Positions 11,776 through 23,696 are shown, counted from the stretch's first letter. The stretch: 64,000 bases of DNA from Osedax fenrisi (GCA_964019155.1 OZ025240.1:78235181-78299180), one strand, 5' to 3'. Program-made: numbers and translations. Notes: generated by a model not told the origin, from the letters alone.

Positions 11776-12823
11776 TTATAGTTATATTATTATTATTTTT
11801 AATTATAATAAATCGTTAGCTAAATATTGACTAATGTTATAATGCATCTTAACATACATCAATAAATAACTATATAATAATAATACCTAACTTGGTTTAT
11901 ATGACGATGACTATTAACGTACCTACATGTGATATATCTGGAATTGAGTACACTGATTATTATATAACATTTTGAATTTTATATGTCTTCAATTATTAAG
12001 TTATCAGTGATAACTTATCACCTGTTCTCCAATAAGTATATCGCCATTGTGTCTATTTATATATAAATATATAGATTAGGGTGATGTAAATCTAAACATT
12101 CAGTTGTAATATCCTACTAGTTTGATAATTGCAAAAATGCAAAAATCCTTTAGTATTATATTTAGATTATATGTATATATTTATAAATAATATCTGTTTC
12201 AATACATATAAATATGATTTCTTTCTCTAATAATAGTCTGTTGAAAATGTTATGTACAGAATTCCCTTTCATCAATAATAATTATTATTAATAATACCTA
12301 CTATACAGCAGAATATTCCTATTTAAATTAAAACTTTATATATATATATACTTTATGTATATATATATATATTATATACACTAACAAAATTATAATAATA
12401 TATACACTTAATAATACGAGAAGTAGATAGAGAAAGGTAATTCTTTTGAGAAAAATTATTTTAAAAATATCTAATTAGTTTTAATTACTATACAAATTAT
12501 AAATCTATATAGAATATAATTTTTTTCGTAATTTTAATCAATATACTCCTTTACAAATATCAGAAATCATAGTTAAAATATATCTTAATATATATCTCAT
12601 ATTTAATTTTAATATAAAGAAGTAGTATACTATACTTTTTTGTTCGTAAACTAATTATATAATTATAAACTGTTAAAGATTAAGATTCAACTATGGTTAA
12701 TATTCCCTTAATACGTTTATCACGTTCTATTTTAACAAACAATTATTTATCCATAATTTATCCATTTAACCATACTATTTTATCTGGCAAGCAGAGATGT
12801 GTGATATGATCTATGGTGATCAC

Positions 12824-12882
12824 TATTAGCAATACCTCCTATAACCTCCTATAACCGAGGTTATAGGAGGTCTTGCTATTAG
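12824..12882. repeat. Short inverted repeat (hairpin) in the hAT element
   Basis: TAGCAATACCTCCTATAACC pairs with GGTTATAGGAGGTCTTGCTA, with one mismatch in the arms and a short spacer that repeats CTCCTATAACC. Confidence 0.7.
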
Positions 12883-13229
12883 CATATGCTCCAATATCTT
12901 CATGTACCTGTTTCCATCATATCTTCGTGTAAATTTAGAATTTTGTTGTCAAATTCATTTTTAAAATTGGCCTAAATGACTCTTATTTTATTAATTTATT
13001 ATATTATTTTTATTTATTTAATCAGAATTAATAATATATAAGAATAAAAGTAGTTAAGAAATTTTTTTTTATATAAATAGAAAAAAAAATGTTCTCAAAT
13101 AATTCATGGGCCCCCCAAAATGTGGGGCCCCGGGCAATTGCCCGGTTTGCCCCCCCTTAGGCCGGCCCTGTATATATACTTATAATGTATATTTTATACT
13201 ATTCACTATACTTCACTCTAAGAATACAT

Positions 13230-13530
13230 GAGTTTATTTATCACTCGCCGACATCGCAGGGTGTATGCCCTTTACTGTCGGGGGCAATACGATATACCAG
13301 GCGCATGCGCGTATACATCATTGTTAGTGCGCCGTTGCTATGGTTACTTCGATGAAGCGAACTTCGTCACCGCGGATACGAGCGGACCGACAGACAATGC
13401 GTTACACGTGTACTACCATCGAGATGACATAATCATATCAATGAGTCATAGACTATTACCAAAAATAGTTGCTATTATTATCGTTGTCTCTAGAATAAGA
13501 TATCGAGGGAATATTAGGTAATAGACACAT
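13230..13530. promoter_or_regulatory. Promoter-like island with NRF1 palindrome and X-box-like site
   Basis: G+C-rich and CpG-rich compared with its flanks. It contains GCGCATGCGC (13300-13309), the NRF1 consensus, GTTGCTATGGTTAC (13333-13346), which fits 13 of 14 positions of a degenerate RFX X-box, and CACGTG at 13405. A 97-residue ORF (13228-13521, plus) crosses it but shows no domain and is probably compositional. The gene it would serve was not identified. Confidence 0.35.
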
Positions 13531-13697
13531 AGAGTTTTAAGTAGCGATAACAAAAACTGACAAGTATACTTGTTGCCTATAGGCTTAAGTAACCTATATA
13601 ATAATGACGTCATTTCGGGACTGTTAATATACCCTGCATAGCTAAAATAGTATACTTATAATAGTGTTGAATAGTTAGACTCTTTTAACACACTCAT

Positions 13698-13740
<43 letters not shown>

Positions 13741-14192
13741 AATTGTTGAAGCTATACTGTAGATAGATAGCAATAATAAAACCGTATGGATAGAAGTGGT
13801 GACCTTATAATGAACATTCTTCCCCTCCCCCCCACGTATGTCACGAGATGCGAACATTGAGGTGAATGTTGATTACGTCACAGTCACGTGACTAATTACT
13901 AGCCAATAAACTCGTCCTATTAACTACATTCTGGTATAACGATAGTGGCAATGGTATTGGTGATGATAGCGATAGTTGTATTCTTGGTGGGGAAACTAAT
14001 ACATTGTCTAGTTATCGAATTAACAAAGGATTAATTACACGCCCCCCCCGGTAATGTTTACTATTCGTAACATGTGCGAGATTACGTAACCAATCCGACC
14101 AGAAAGGGAGAACTGGAGTTTATTGATGAGTTGAATTCCCCTGTGATAATTTAACAATTGTGCTGCTGATTAATTCATTCTATTTTTACATA

Positions 14193-14230
<38 letters not shown>

Positions 14231-15470
14231 ATATGTATACATAGTATGTATTACATAAACATATCTCGTATACATACTATTTATATAACTATTTTATTAA
14301 CAAAGGTTTTCGAGGTAAATAACATATTTTCATTGTATATATATACAATAATATTATAATATTATTACATAACTATTAACTAGTTACTAGTAACAAAGTT
14401 ACTATAGCATTACATAATGAATTAGCGTCTATTTATCTATGACCTATATGTAAAAATATATAAAATATTTGAATATAGTCAATGAAATAATAATGAATGA
14501 GGTGATTCTCGTACATTAACCTATGTTATTAATGGAATCTAACATAACTTAATAACAAAATATTACAAACAAAAATAACGAAAAATAAGTCAAGGTAAAA
14601 TAATAAAATATTAAATACAAAAAAATAACAAAACCATAAAGAACAAAATAACCAAAATAAACACTAAGGTAAAAAATAAATAAAACATAATGAAAAGAAA
14701 ATCGAAATGGAAAAAATAACGGATAAATCGAACCTTTTATATTTTGGGTTTTATTGGTTCTTTTATTTGTATTCTTGTTAATGAATTATTACAACTAAGT
14801 TCAAGTGTGTATTGAGACTGTGTCATGTATTGATAATATGTCATGTATGTATAGTATGCCATGTAGGTATATATACTATTTCATGGAGGTATAATATGTC
14901 ATGGAGTAATCGGGGACTTGTTTAGGGTCATGAGTCAACAATAAGTGTATTTATAATATAAATGTTGTATAATAATGTAAGATGACTGTGCAATACAGTG
15001 TGCATACCTCCTTCGTATAATACATAGTACCCGGATGTCAGGAACACATGCTACGTGACTCGCTATATTACGTTAATATAAGTTAATTATTGCAATGTTA
15101 TTGATATATATATATATATATATATGTACATAAAATTGGACAATACAGATAGGTGTTTAACTGTCTATAGTTACAGTATACTATATACAATGTTTAGTTT
15201 TAATCATACTTATTGTTATTTAGTATTACGTTTTACAAGCTATATATATAGTACTATAGTACTATATATATTAGTACACTGTACGTACTTTTTATTATCA
15301 TTTTCTTTCATTATTATATGGTTTCATTAACATTATTTATATTATTACCGTTAGATGAAATATATGACTTAAGGGCACTTGACTTAATCGTTCATATTAT
15401 GTTGAAATATTGACAGGAAGTCTGCTAACGCATATTTTATTAAAAGTGTGTGTTATGCTTGAGTGATTTT
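13531..15470. other. AT-rich spacer
   Basis: Contains (TA)n at 13702-13739, 14198-14227 and 15107-15125, an extended TCACGTGACT at 13884, a C-run at 14042-14048, and a strand-asymmetric A-rich block at 14540-14720 (long AAAATAA-type words). No supported gene is present. Confidence 0.55.
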
Positions 15471-15478
15471 ATGGTATG

Positions 15479-15825
15479 GCATCATTATCCAGGAATACAG
15501 CATTGATTTTATATATAATCAATAAAAAAAACTTGTTTTTAACTAGATCAATCCAATATAATTATATTAAAATCATAATATAATATACTTTAATACATTA
15601 CATGATATACATTATATGTAATCGTAATATATAAAGTGATTATATTTTATTGCATCATTATCCAGGAATACAGCATTGATTTTATATATATTCAATAACA
15701 AAAACTCGTTTTTAACTTAATCAATCCAATATAATTATATTAAAATCATAATATAATATACTTTAATACATTATATTATATAAATTATATATAATCTTAA
15801 TATAATCTTAATATACAATATATTA
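15479..15825 (+). repeat. Direct tandem duplication, period 173 bp
   Basis: The phrase GCATCATTATCCAGGAATAC at 15479 recurs at 15652, and similarity continues through the following 130 bases with scattered differences and a small indel. Two copies are present. Confidence 0.85.
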
Positions 15826-16687
15826 TTTAGAATGAAATAAATAAAATAGAAAAACATATTTCAATTCAAACCAAATTTGTAAATAAATTCATATTGTTAA
15901 TAAAATATTTATAAATTGAAATACAAATTAAAAAAATGAATGAATATTTATTTTACAAATAAATATAATCTAATTCAAAGATTCAAAGATCGAAATATAA
16001 TTAATATACAACTTATAAGTATTTATTTCAGAGTTAAAAAATGTACCATTTCAGATAGATATATAAAAGATATATTAATAAAATAATTAATAAAATAAAA
16101 TAAGTGTATATATAACACATTTTGTATATATATAAAATGTGTTTTGTATCGATGAATATAAAGAATCAATTGAATAGGTAATATGTATTCTTATACCTAT
16201 ATTTATATATTTATGTATACATATAATTGTATATATATGTATTTATAAATGAATTATAACTAGGTATTTATAAATCATTAATCAGTAGGTATCAGTATGG
16301 CTCAGTACCTAACTATTAATATTTAATAATTAGCGATCATTTTTTTATCGGGTACAATGTACCCAATTACCCCTATCAACGTATACAATTAAATATGTAT
16401 GTTGATTATATTAATGGGATGCCTAATTGTCAATTAGGGTACATTGATATAATTGTATTTACTGACAATTGCATATATGCACTGTCATTAATATTATGTA
16501 TACATGTATAAAATCGCGATACATTTTTTATATAAATATTATATATTTTTGTTTATATATATATATATATATATGCGTGGGTGTAATTATGTACTTTGTG
16601 CGTAAATGTGTACACATATATTTAGGTATAATAGTATAAATACTATATATATATATATATATATATATTTATAGTATACTATAGTAT
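15826..16687. other. AT-rich spacer
   Basis: Nothing coding is visible. A weak inverted phrase (GTACAATGTACCCAATTA near 16356, CTAATTGTCAATTAGGGTACATTG near 16425) may be a decayed element. TA runs lie at 16555-16573 and 16645-16667. Confidence 0.5.
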
Positions 16688-16918
16688 ATATGTTGGTATA
16701 CCAAATAAAAATAACAATAACAATAACAATAACAATAACAATATATCAAATACAATACAAATAACGTATACAACTGGACTAGAAGTCATAGACTTGTACA
16801 TGTTATAAATAACTATTAGGGGCCCATGATAATACGAAACAAATAGTAAATATTATTTCTTGTATTTTGATTTATTGTTTATTGAGTTCTTGATAAACAC
16901 AAGAGAATAAACAAGAAC

Positions 16919-17232
16919 TGCCTGGATTCGAATACGGGACCTCTCGCTTACTAGCTTCCAGATAAACAATGTCTACCGTTCGTAAACCATTTTCATACCA
17001 TGAAGTATGATTATGGTAGATATCTACAATAATCTTACGATTGCATAACTTTTCATAACATTTCTATGATTTGTACCACAATTCTAAAAAATTATAGGTA
17101 TGCCCTGCGGTAAAGTATTGGTTTTACCGTTTTATAAATTGTTTATGTAACACTGTGGTACTGAATTGATACTACCATTTCTCTACCGTTGCGGTAGACA
17201 TTGTTTGTCCTACTGAGCCATAGACCCCAGAC
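16919..17232 (-). repeat. tRNA-like segment, left palindrome arm
   Basis: Mirror copy of 18536-18840. It carries the A-box-like TGGCTCAGTAGG (read minus) at about 17221-17210 and the B-box-like TATTCGAATCC at about 16934-16924, separated by an inverted-repeat insertion. Confidence 0.5.
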
Positions 17233-18535
17233 GTTTGTAATAATGTAAACAATATTAATTACGAATCGCAATGAAGTATAACAATAATAACGGTTGATGT
17301 ATACATAATATAATACTTATATAATATATATATATCATATACTTATTATTACCGTATACAGTATGCCGTATACAGTATGCCGTATACAACATGTCGTATA
17401 CAGCATGCCGTATATAGTTAGTAATAGTTAGAACAGCCTGTTGTCACCAGGTATACCTCTGGACATATGTATGACCCATAGATAGTGTATAGTTTACCAA
17501 TAAAGGTAACATACAAATCTACGGTCTGAACTATAGGAAGTGTTGCGATGTCACTATATAATGATGCGAATATTATAGTACTATAGTACTCTAAAGAGTA
17601 CTCTAGTGATCTAGTACTCTAGTAATGTAGCTTTATTTTATTTTAAAGTGCAAGTTCTGAAATAAATGCGACTACAATTTTGAAAATACAATCAATTGTT
17701 TTACAAAGTGCGAGTGCAAGTACTATTTATATAGTACTTATAGATAGCTAGTGCAAGTGCAAGTTATCTAATACTACATAGTATATAAGTACCTATAGGG
17801 CTTGTGTTTCATTCGGCTTATTTATCAATAATAACTTAACGACTATGTTACTTTTGGTGTCTAGATATTACTGTTGATGTCGCCATCACGTTCTTATACT
17901 AGTACTTATACTTAACTCTATAAAGTATATATATATATTTCGAACATTTTATTTGAAATGGATTTATGTGAATAAATAAATATATAGTATACCCTACTAT
18001 GTAGTATTAGATAACTTTCACTTGCACTAGCTATCTATAAGTACTATATAAATAGTACTTGCACTCGCACTTTGTAAAACAATTGATTGTATTTTCAAAA
18101 TTGTAGTCGCATTTATTTCAGAACTTGCACTTTAAAATAAAATAAAGCTACATTACTAGAGTACTCTTTAGAGTACTATAGTACTATAATATTCGCATCA
18201 TTATATAGTGACATCGCAACACTTCCTATAGTTCAGACCGTAGATTTGTATGTTACCTTTATTGGTAAACTATACACTATCTATGGGTCATACATATGTC
18301 CAGAGGTATACCTGGTGACAACAGGCTGTTCTAACTATTACTAACTATATACGGCATGCTGTATACGACATGTTGTATACGGCATACTGTATACGGCATA
18401 CTGTATACGGTAATAATAAGTATATGATATATATATATATTATATAAGTATTATATTATGTATACATCAACCGTTATTATTGTTATACTTCATTGCGATT
18501 CGTAATTAATATTGTTTACATTATTACAAACGTCT

Positions 18536-18840
18536 GGGGTCTATGGCTCAGTAGGACAAACAATGTCTACCGCAACGGTAGAGAAATGGTAGTATCAATT
18601 CAGTACCACAGTGTTACATAAACAATTTATAAAACGGTAAAACCAATACTTTACCGCAGGGCATACCTATAATTTTTTAGAATTGTGGTACAAATCATAG
18701 AAATGTTATGAAAAGTTATGCAATCGTAAGATTATTGTAGATATCTACCATAATCATACTTCATGAAAATGGTTTACGAACGGTATACATTGTTTATCTG
18801 GAAGCTAGTAAGCGAGAGGTCCCGTATTCGAATCCAGGCA
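18536..18840 (+). repeat. tRNA-like segment split by a hairpin, right palindrome arm
   Basis: GGGGTCTATGGCTCAGTAGG at 18536-18555 contains a perfect tRNA A box. TATTCGAATCC at 18825-18835 resembles a B box, and the GAGAGGTCC before it resembles a tRNA variable-loop region. Between them is about 230 bp bounded by inverted AAACAATGTCTACCG (18558-18572) and CGGTATACATTGTTT (18781-18795). The T stem pairs only in part, so this is a tRNA-derived relic and not a working gene. Confidence 0.5.
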
Positions 18841-19071
18841 GTTCTTGTTTATTCTCTTGTGTTTATCAAGAACTCAATAAACAATAAATCAAAATACAAG
18901 AAATAATATTTACTATTTGTTTCGTATTATCATGGGCCCCTAATAGTTATTTATAACATGTACAAGTCTATGACTTCTAGTCCAGTTGTATACGTTATTT
19001 GTATTGTATTTGATATATTGTTATTGTTATTGTTATTGTTATTGTTATTTTTATTTGGTATACCAACATAT

Positions 19072-19354
19072 GAAAGGACTCTATAGAGTCCTTTCATCCC
19101 ATCCAGGAACTTAGATGAAGTTTTCACTTATAACCATATATGGCTCTAATATCCCTTCGAAGCCGCTCTCATGTTAAGTCATCCATGGTTTTAACGAAAG
19201 CCGATCATTTATGTATACACAATTATATAAGATTACTTCTAAATAATATTTTAAGACCCTATATTTTATAAAATTAATTAATGGTCCTGACGAGGGTCGA
19301 ACCCGTGTCCTACTGCTTGTGTGTCTGACGCCTTAGCCACTGAGCCACACATGT
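19072..19354 (-). mobile_element. tRNA-derived SINE, full-length-like copy
   Basis: The minus strand starts with a tRNA-like head. The A box is TGGCTCAGTGG (19347-19337). The T arm is complete (ACGGG TTCGACC CTCGT), and its 3' acceptor strand, CAGGACC plus A, ends at 19282. The 5' acceptor strand (ACATGTG) does not pair, so it is not a functional tRNA; the D arm pattern resembles Leu/Ser tRNAs. A body follows with CGGCTTCGAAGGGATATTAG and a conserved 3' part, GTGAAAACTTCATCTAAG then TTCCTGGATGGGATGAAAGG. Related copies lie at 44246-44326, 50343-50538 and 52906-52980. Confidence 0.8.
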
Positions 19355-19431
19355 AGTTAATATTGTTATATATATATAATATATATTTATATAATATATA
19401 TTATATATATATACATGATTCAATGAATAAA

Positions 19432-19483
<52 letters not shown>

Positions 19484-19813
19484 GATGTGGGTCCTATGTA
19501 TATGCTGCGTAATTGACTCCGTAGAAATGCAACGAGTTTCGTTACGCTGCTGTCATATCACTAGCTTTCTATTATCTTTGATTATCTCTATCGTTGATTA
19601 GAGCTATATATATATATATATATACATCTTATATCTAGCACTACCATAGAAATTAGCGTGAGGTGACCCCACTCAATATCTATGATCACTAGGATGACAG
19701 CTACCTGTTAGTTTAATCTAGGAATACGGATATGTTAATGCACTAGCTAATAACTAAATATGGAATACCCGTAGTACACGGTGGCTGTTATACATATGTG
19801 TGTGTATGTGTGT

Positions 19814-19863
<50 letters not shown>

Positions 19864-19918
19864 GCTGAAGACGTAGATTTGTATTTTAATAAATTATAAA
19901 TCTATAATAAATTATAAA

Positions 19919-19971
<53 letters not shown>

Positions 19972-20612
19972 ATGTATGTATGTGTATGTGTATGTGTGTA
20001 TTTCATAATAATACTTATTATAATACGTTTATTTATATATATAATAGCATACACGTTTACATAATAGTAATACAATAAGTATACTTATATGCATATTGTA
20101 ATCGTATATAAGTTATAATTTGGTATATTTATGCATTATCGCTCAACATAACAGGTAATCAAATAGATATGTATTATCAACAAACATATATGCTAGCTTA
20201 CAAATATACATACATACACATGAACAATATATTTGATATTTGATTTTGTTGACTAAATAAATTGTACTACTATAGTATATTATAGTATACTATAGTCTAT
20301 TGTAGTATGTGTATATTATACTATACACACACATATATATATATGATTGCATTCGATTATGGGTATACTTCATTTTTATTACAAAATAATTACAAACCGG
20401 ATGTTAAAGATTAACTTTATTTGCAAAATATATGTTGCATGTTATAAGAAATTCAAATAAATGTATATTATTAAAAATTGTTATGTATGCACGCATATAC
20501 ACACCCACATATTTATATATAGATTACCATACTATTAATAATAATTTATATATCATTATAATGATTAAATAATAATACATAAATAAAACATATACATAAT
20601 GTTGAGTACCCC
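19355..20612. repeat. Microsatellite-rich spacer
   Basis: Holds (ATT)n at about 19427-19481, (TG)n at about 19797-19860, TA then TG runs at 19919-20000, and TA runs at 19363-19412. No gene is seen. Confidence 0.8.
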
Positions 20613-20614
20613 TA

Positions 20615-21441
20615 GGGTGCACTATCGGTCACTTTACTCTAAACTCCACTCTAAACTCTACTGAGTTGTGCGCTATCGGTCACTTTAAATACTCTAAACT
20701 CTAAACTCCACTCCACCCGTCACTTATCAATCAAATCCGAAATAAAATATAATTGACAAAGAAAATAAGATATATTACAATAATATATCTCCATGGATAT
20801 CTGTTTATATTTTTAAATTACAAGTTATTATCTAATTTAAAGAATCTGTACAAACGTATACTTATATACAAATATGAATAACGATAGGTATAAATTATAT
20901 ATAATATATATTTATATAAATATATTAATTTAATTAATAGTAATAGGAATATTACCATTATAGTAAATATAATAGATTATTTATTTCAAACTATAAATAT
21001 TTAATAATTTATTATAACAATAAACGATGTATACCACCATTATAGTACATATAAGATAACTTAATAGAAAATTATATAATTATTATTATAATAATTATAA
21101 TAATTAATTTTTAATTACTTTATTAATAAAGAAATTATAATAATTTCATGTATGATATTTTCATAAAAATTATTGTAAAAAGTAGGCTTATAATTCAATT
21201 ATTGGGTATTATTTAATTTTATGATTTTATAAACTTAAAATACTTGCATTATTATAATGATTATACTATATTTATTTAATTTAATGATTTTATAAACTTC
21301 AAATACTTGCATTATACTATATTTTATTTATTGTAATTATACATTAAATAAATATTATACTTATATTAATAATCACTATATAGGATAATATATCACCTAA
21401 TAGGATATAAATATATTATATATAGTGAAATAGTGCACCCC
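20615..21441. mobile_element. Family H TA-flanked element
   Basis: Ends are GGGTGCACTAT at the left and, inverted, ATAGTGCACCCC at the right. TA lies at 20613-20614 and 21442-21443. The phrase TGCACTATCGGTCACTTTA recurs as TGCGCTATCGGTCACTTTA near 20668, and CTCTAAACTC words repeat between. It is 827 bp, with the same plan as families A-G. No ORF is present. Confidence 0.65.
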
Positions 21442-21443
21442 TA

Positions 21444-21699
21444 GATCTCCGCTAACTCGGGGGGGGGGCGGGTTCGATGGGCGTATTAGAGTTACTGAAC
21501 CGTGCAGAATAACGCGACATGAGTGTGCGACATTGTATATATACCTCTCCCGCATTCACGACGTGGGTCCCACGTAATGTATTCGTTATAGCATTACACG
21601 AGCTAGAGGTACACTCAGGTCCTGTCGGTATGCATATGTCTAATACGCATGCGTATAGATTACTTTCCCTGGCAGGTTGAGCTGACACGTTTCTTCCAT
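21444..21699. other. G+C-richer stretch without a convincing gene
   Basis: An open frame of 83 codons (21452-21703, minus) runs through it but shows no recognisable domain. It may be the 3' end of the adjacent minus-strand LINE. Confidence 0.35.
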
Positions 21700-22310
21700 G
21701 CATCCCTAATATCCATCAAGTTGGTCAGTTCTTACACTTATCATTCAGTATCTTCTACCATGTGATCCATGAATGTCTTATCCTTATTGCAAATCGCATT
21801 CTTTGTCACGAATTGAACTTATGATTCTTATAATATTGTTAAAAATATCTTTTTTTTTCCATATGATTTCTCTAAGATACGTTCATGGAGACTCATAGCA
21901 TTCGCGTGTACCATCGATATTCTTCTCAAATGTTGATGTTAATGTCCAGGTAATTGCTCCATATATTCTAGTATTTCTATAGAAATGACTCAACTGTTGC
22001 TCAGAAGAAGTTTATTTTCAAGTTGTTATATATTCTAGTTGTCAATATATGAGTCATCTGGATTAATGCTGACTAAGCTTTTCCAATGCTGACACGTATA
22101 TCGTGTGCTAGGACAGCTGTAGATGCGATACAGTATACTTTATATGATTTTGATTCAAAGACATGTACAAGGTTTTATCGACATTATGTAATAGAACATT
22201 TCCTTGTATGAGATTATTTGTAGTGATGGCAATATCATCAGCGTAAGCTGCGTCTGTATGTTGACTGCATGGTATATTGTACGCTTTCTTTCAGTAATTG
22301 TTACGCCTGG
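21700..22310 (-). pseudogene. LINE reverse transcriptase fragment
   Basis: The minus strand reads AYADDIAITTNNLIQGN near 22255-22200, including the YADD catalytic box. Further downstream a frame gives ITWTLTSTFEKNIDGTRECY (about 21965-21900), which resembles the region after the palm in RTE-type LINEs. Frameshifts and stops are frequent. 5' truncated. Confidence 0.65.
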
Positions 22311-22549
22311 TTATGAATTACAATCAATGGATGTTATCAGTACATAATCAAGACAGATAATAAACAAACATAGTACTATACATTATCTCTTTGCAGAACG
22401 CCGTTTGTAATCTAATAAAGGAGTTTCTCCATCAGGTGATCTGACCATTGAACGTAGTATGTTAATATATCCTATTATTATTGCGTTGACAAATTATTTT
22501 GGTATTCCATAGGAGAAAATTATGTATGTTACTGTACTTGATGCTCGGT

Positions 22550-22751
22550 ATAAATTAGTATTGGTGTTCAGATAGCGAGCATCAAGTATCGCGAGGCCGG
22601 CGATTTGTTACTAGAGGCCGGCGACTTGTTATCAGATCTCTGCGACTTTTTACTGCGCTTGTTACCGAGCAAGTTAGCTGTTAACATAGCGAGCATCAAG
22701 CACATCGACTTGTTACTAGAAAATATAACTTTTCATAGATTTTAGGCGGCG
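22550..22751. repeat. Degenerate precursor-like repeats before the minisatellite
   Basis: AGCGAGCATCAAG occurs twice (about 22576 and 22688), and GGCCGGCGAYTTGTTA twice (about 22602 and 22616). These share CATCAAG / CTTGATG with the 12-bp array that follows, suggesting the array grew from here. Confidence 0.6.
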
Positions 22752-23051
22752 ACTTGATGCTGTACTTGATGCTGCACTTGATGCTGTACTTGATGCTGTA
22801 CTTGATGCTGTACTTGATGCTGTACTTGATGCTGTACTTGATGCTGTACTTGATGCTGCACTTGATGCTATACTTGATGCTGTACTTGATGCTGTACTTG
22901 ATGCTGTACTTGATGCTGTACTTGATGCTGTACTTGATGCTGTACTTGATGCTGTACTTGATGCTGTACTTGATGCTGTACTTGATGCTTTACTTGATGC
23001 TGTACTTGATGCTGTACTTGATGCTGTACTTGATGCTGTACTTGATGCTGT
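22752..23051 (+). repeat. 12-bp minisatellite, 25 units (ACTTGATGCTGT)n
   Basis: Twenty-five consecutive 12-bp units with only a few single-base variants (CTGCA, CTATA, CTTTA), followed by a degenerate unit. Because the unit is a multiple of three, the frames through it stay open (Ser-Thr-Ala-Ser-Ser on minus, Met-Leu-Tyr-Leu on plus), which explains the long ORFs. No start context, flanking domain or signal supports a protein. Confidence 0.95.
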
Positions 23052-23374
23052 ACTTGATTCTAGCGGTGTGTACACGGATTAAGAGTGATTTACAGATCAT
23101 ACTCTTGCAAAGCAGATTCTATAGATATGATGTTCATGACAATATTTTGGTATTACAAATATATTAGTTGATGTATACATATAGGTTGTATACATATATA
23201 TACCTATAGGTAGACATTATTAGATAGTACCTGATATTAGAAGATATTAGTTGATTTTAAAGGACATTTAATTACTATTACAAACATTTCCTGTAATGAA
23301 ATTCTATAATATCACTATTTTTATTATTATTATATTACTATTTGTATAATATATGTATTAAGCATACATGTACA

Positions 23375-23446
<72 letters not shown>

Positions 23447-23696
23447 ATGTGTGTATGTGTGTGTATGTGTGTGTATCACACTGTATGTCGTCACTTATGC
23501 GTACCACAATACATCATACTATAGTGCATATAATTATGTACTATAGTACTATAAGTACTCTAAGTACTATAATCCAATAGTATACGGATAGCACTGGTAG
23601 ACCATGTTGTATAATCTAATACAGAAAATAATCTATTTTAATTAATAATATAATAAAATTACCACTGTGATAGATATTTATATTATGCATATATTA

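Larger units (their letters stand above)
9626..13170 (-). mobile_element. hAT transposon, decayed, 3.5 kb
   Basis: Ends are CAGGGCCGGCTTAAG at the left and CTTAGGCCGGCCCTG at the right, imperfect inverted repeats typical of hAT elements. An identical 8-bp flank, TATATATA, lies at 9618-9625 and 13171-13178; it is the expected length but sits in TA-rich DNA. G-rich phrases (GGGCCACGGGCAAA, GGGGCCCCGGGCAATTGCCC) lie just inside each end. A minus-strand transposase remnant and a nested TTAA-flanked MITE occupy the interior. Confidence 0.85.
16688..19071. repeat. Giant palindrome: 1.1-kb inverted arms with 211-bp spacer
   Basis: Left arm 16688-17783 and right arm 17995-19071 are reverse complements with few differences: a 5-bp insertion (ACCAT) in the left arm near 17000, isolated substitutions, and small length changes. 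Both outer ends carry GTTGGTATACCAAATAAAA and five ATAACA units. The spacer (17784-17994) is single-copy AT-rich DNA. Each arm holds a tRNA-like segment interrupted by a hairpin. No ORF is present. Such high arm identity implies a recent inverted duplication or ongoing gene conversion. Confidence 0.93.

Noticed and set aside
13228..13521. 97-codon plus-strand ORF
   Set aside because: Crosses a promoter-like island. No recognisable motif, no homologue known to me, and no splice or signal features.
16350..16450. Inverted phrase GTACAATGTACCCAATTA as another iteron element
   Set aside because: Arms are short and imperfect, with no TA-flanked ends that could be fixed.
19282..19354. Functional tRNA on the minus strand
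   Set aside because: The T arm is intact, but the 5' acceptor strand does not pair with the 3' strand and the same head recurs in other SINE copies.
22716..23167. Ser/Thr/Ala-repeat and Met-Leu-Tyr-Leu-repeat proteins
   Set aside because: Direct translations of a 12-bp minisatellite whose period keeps the frames open.
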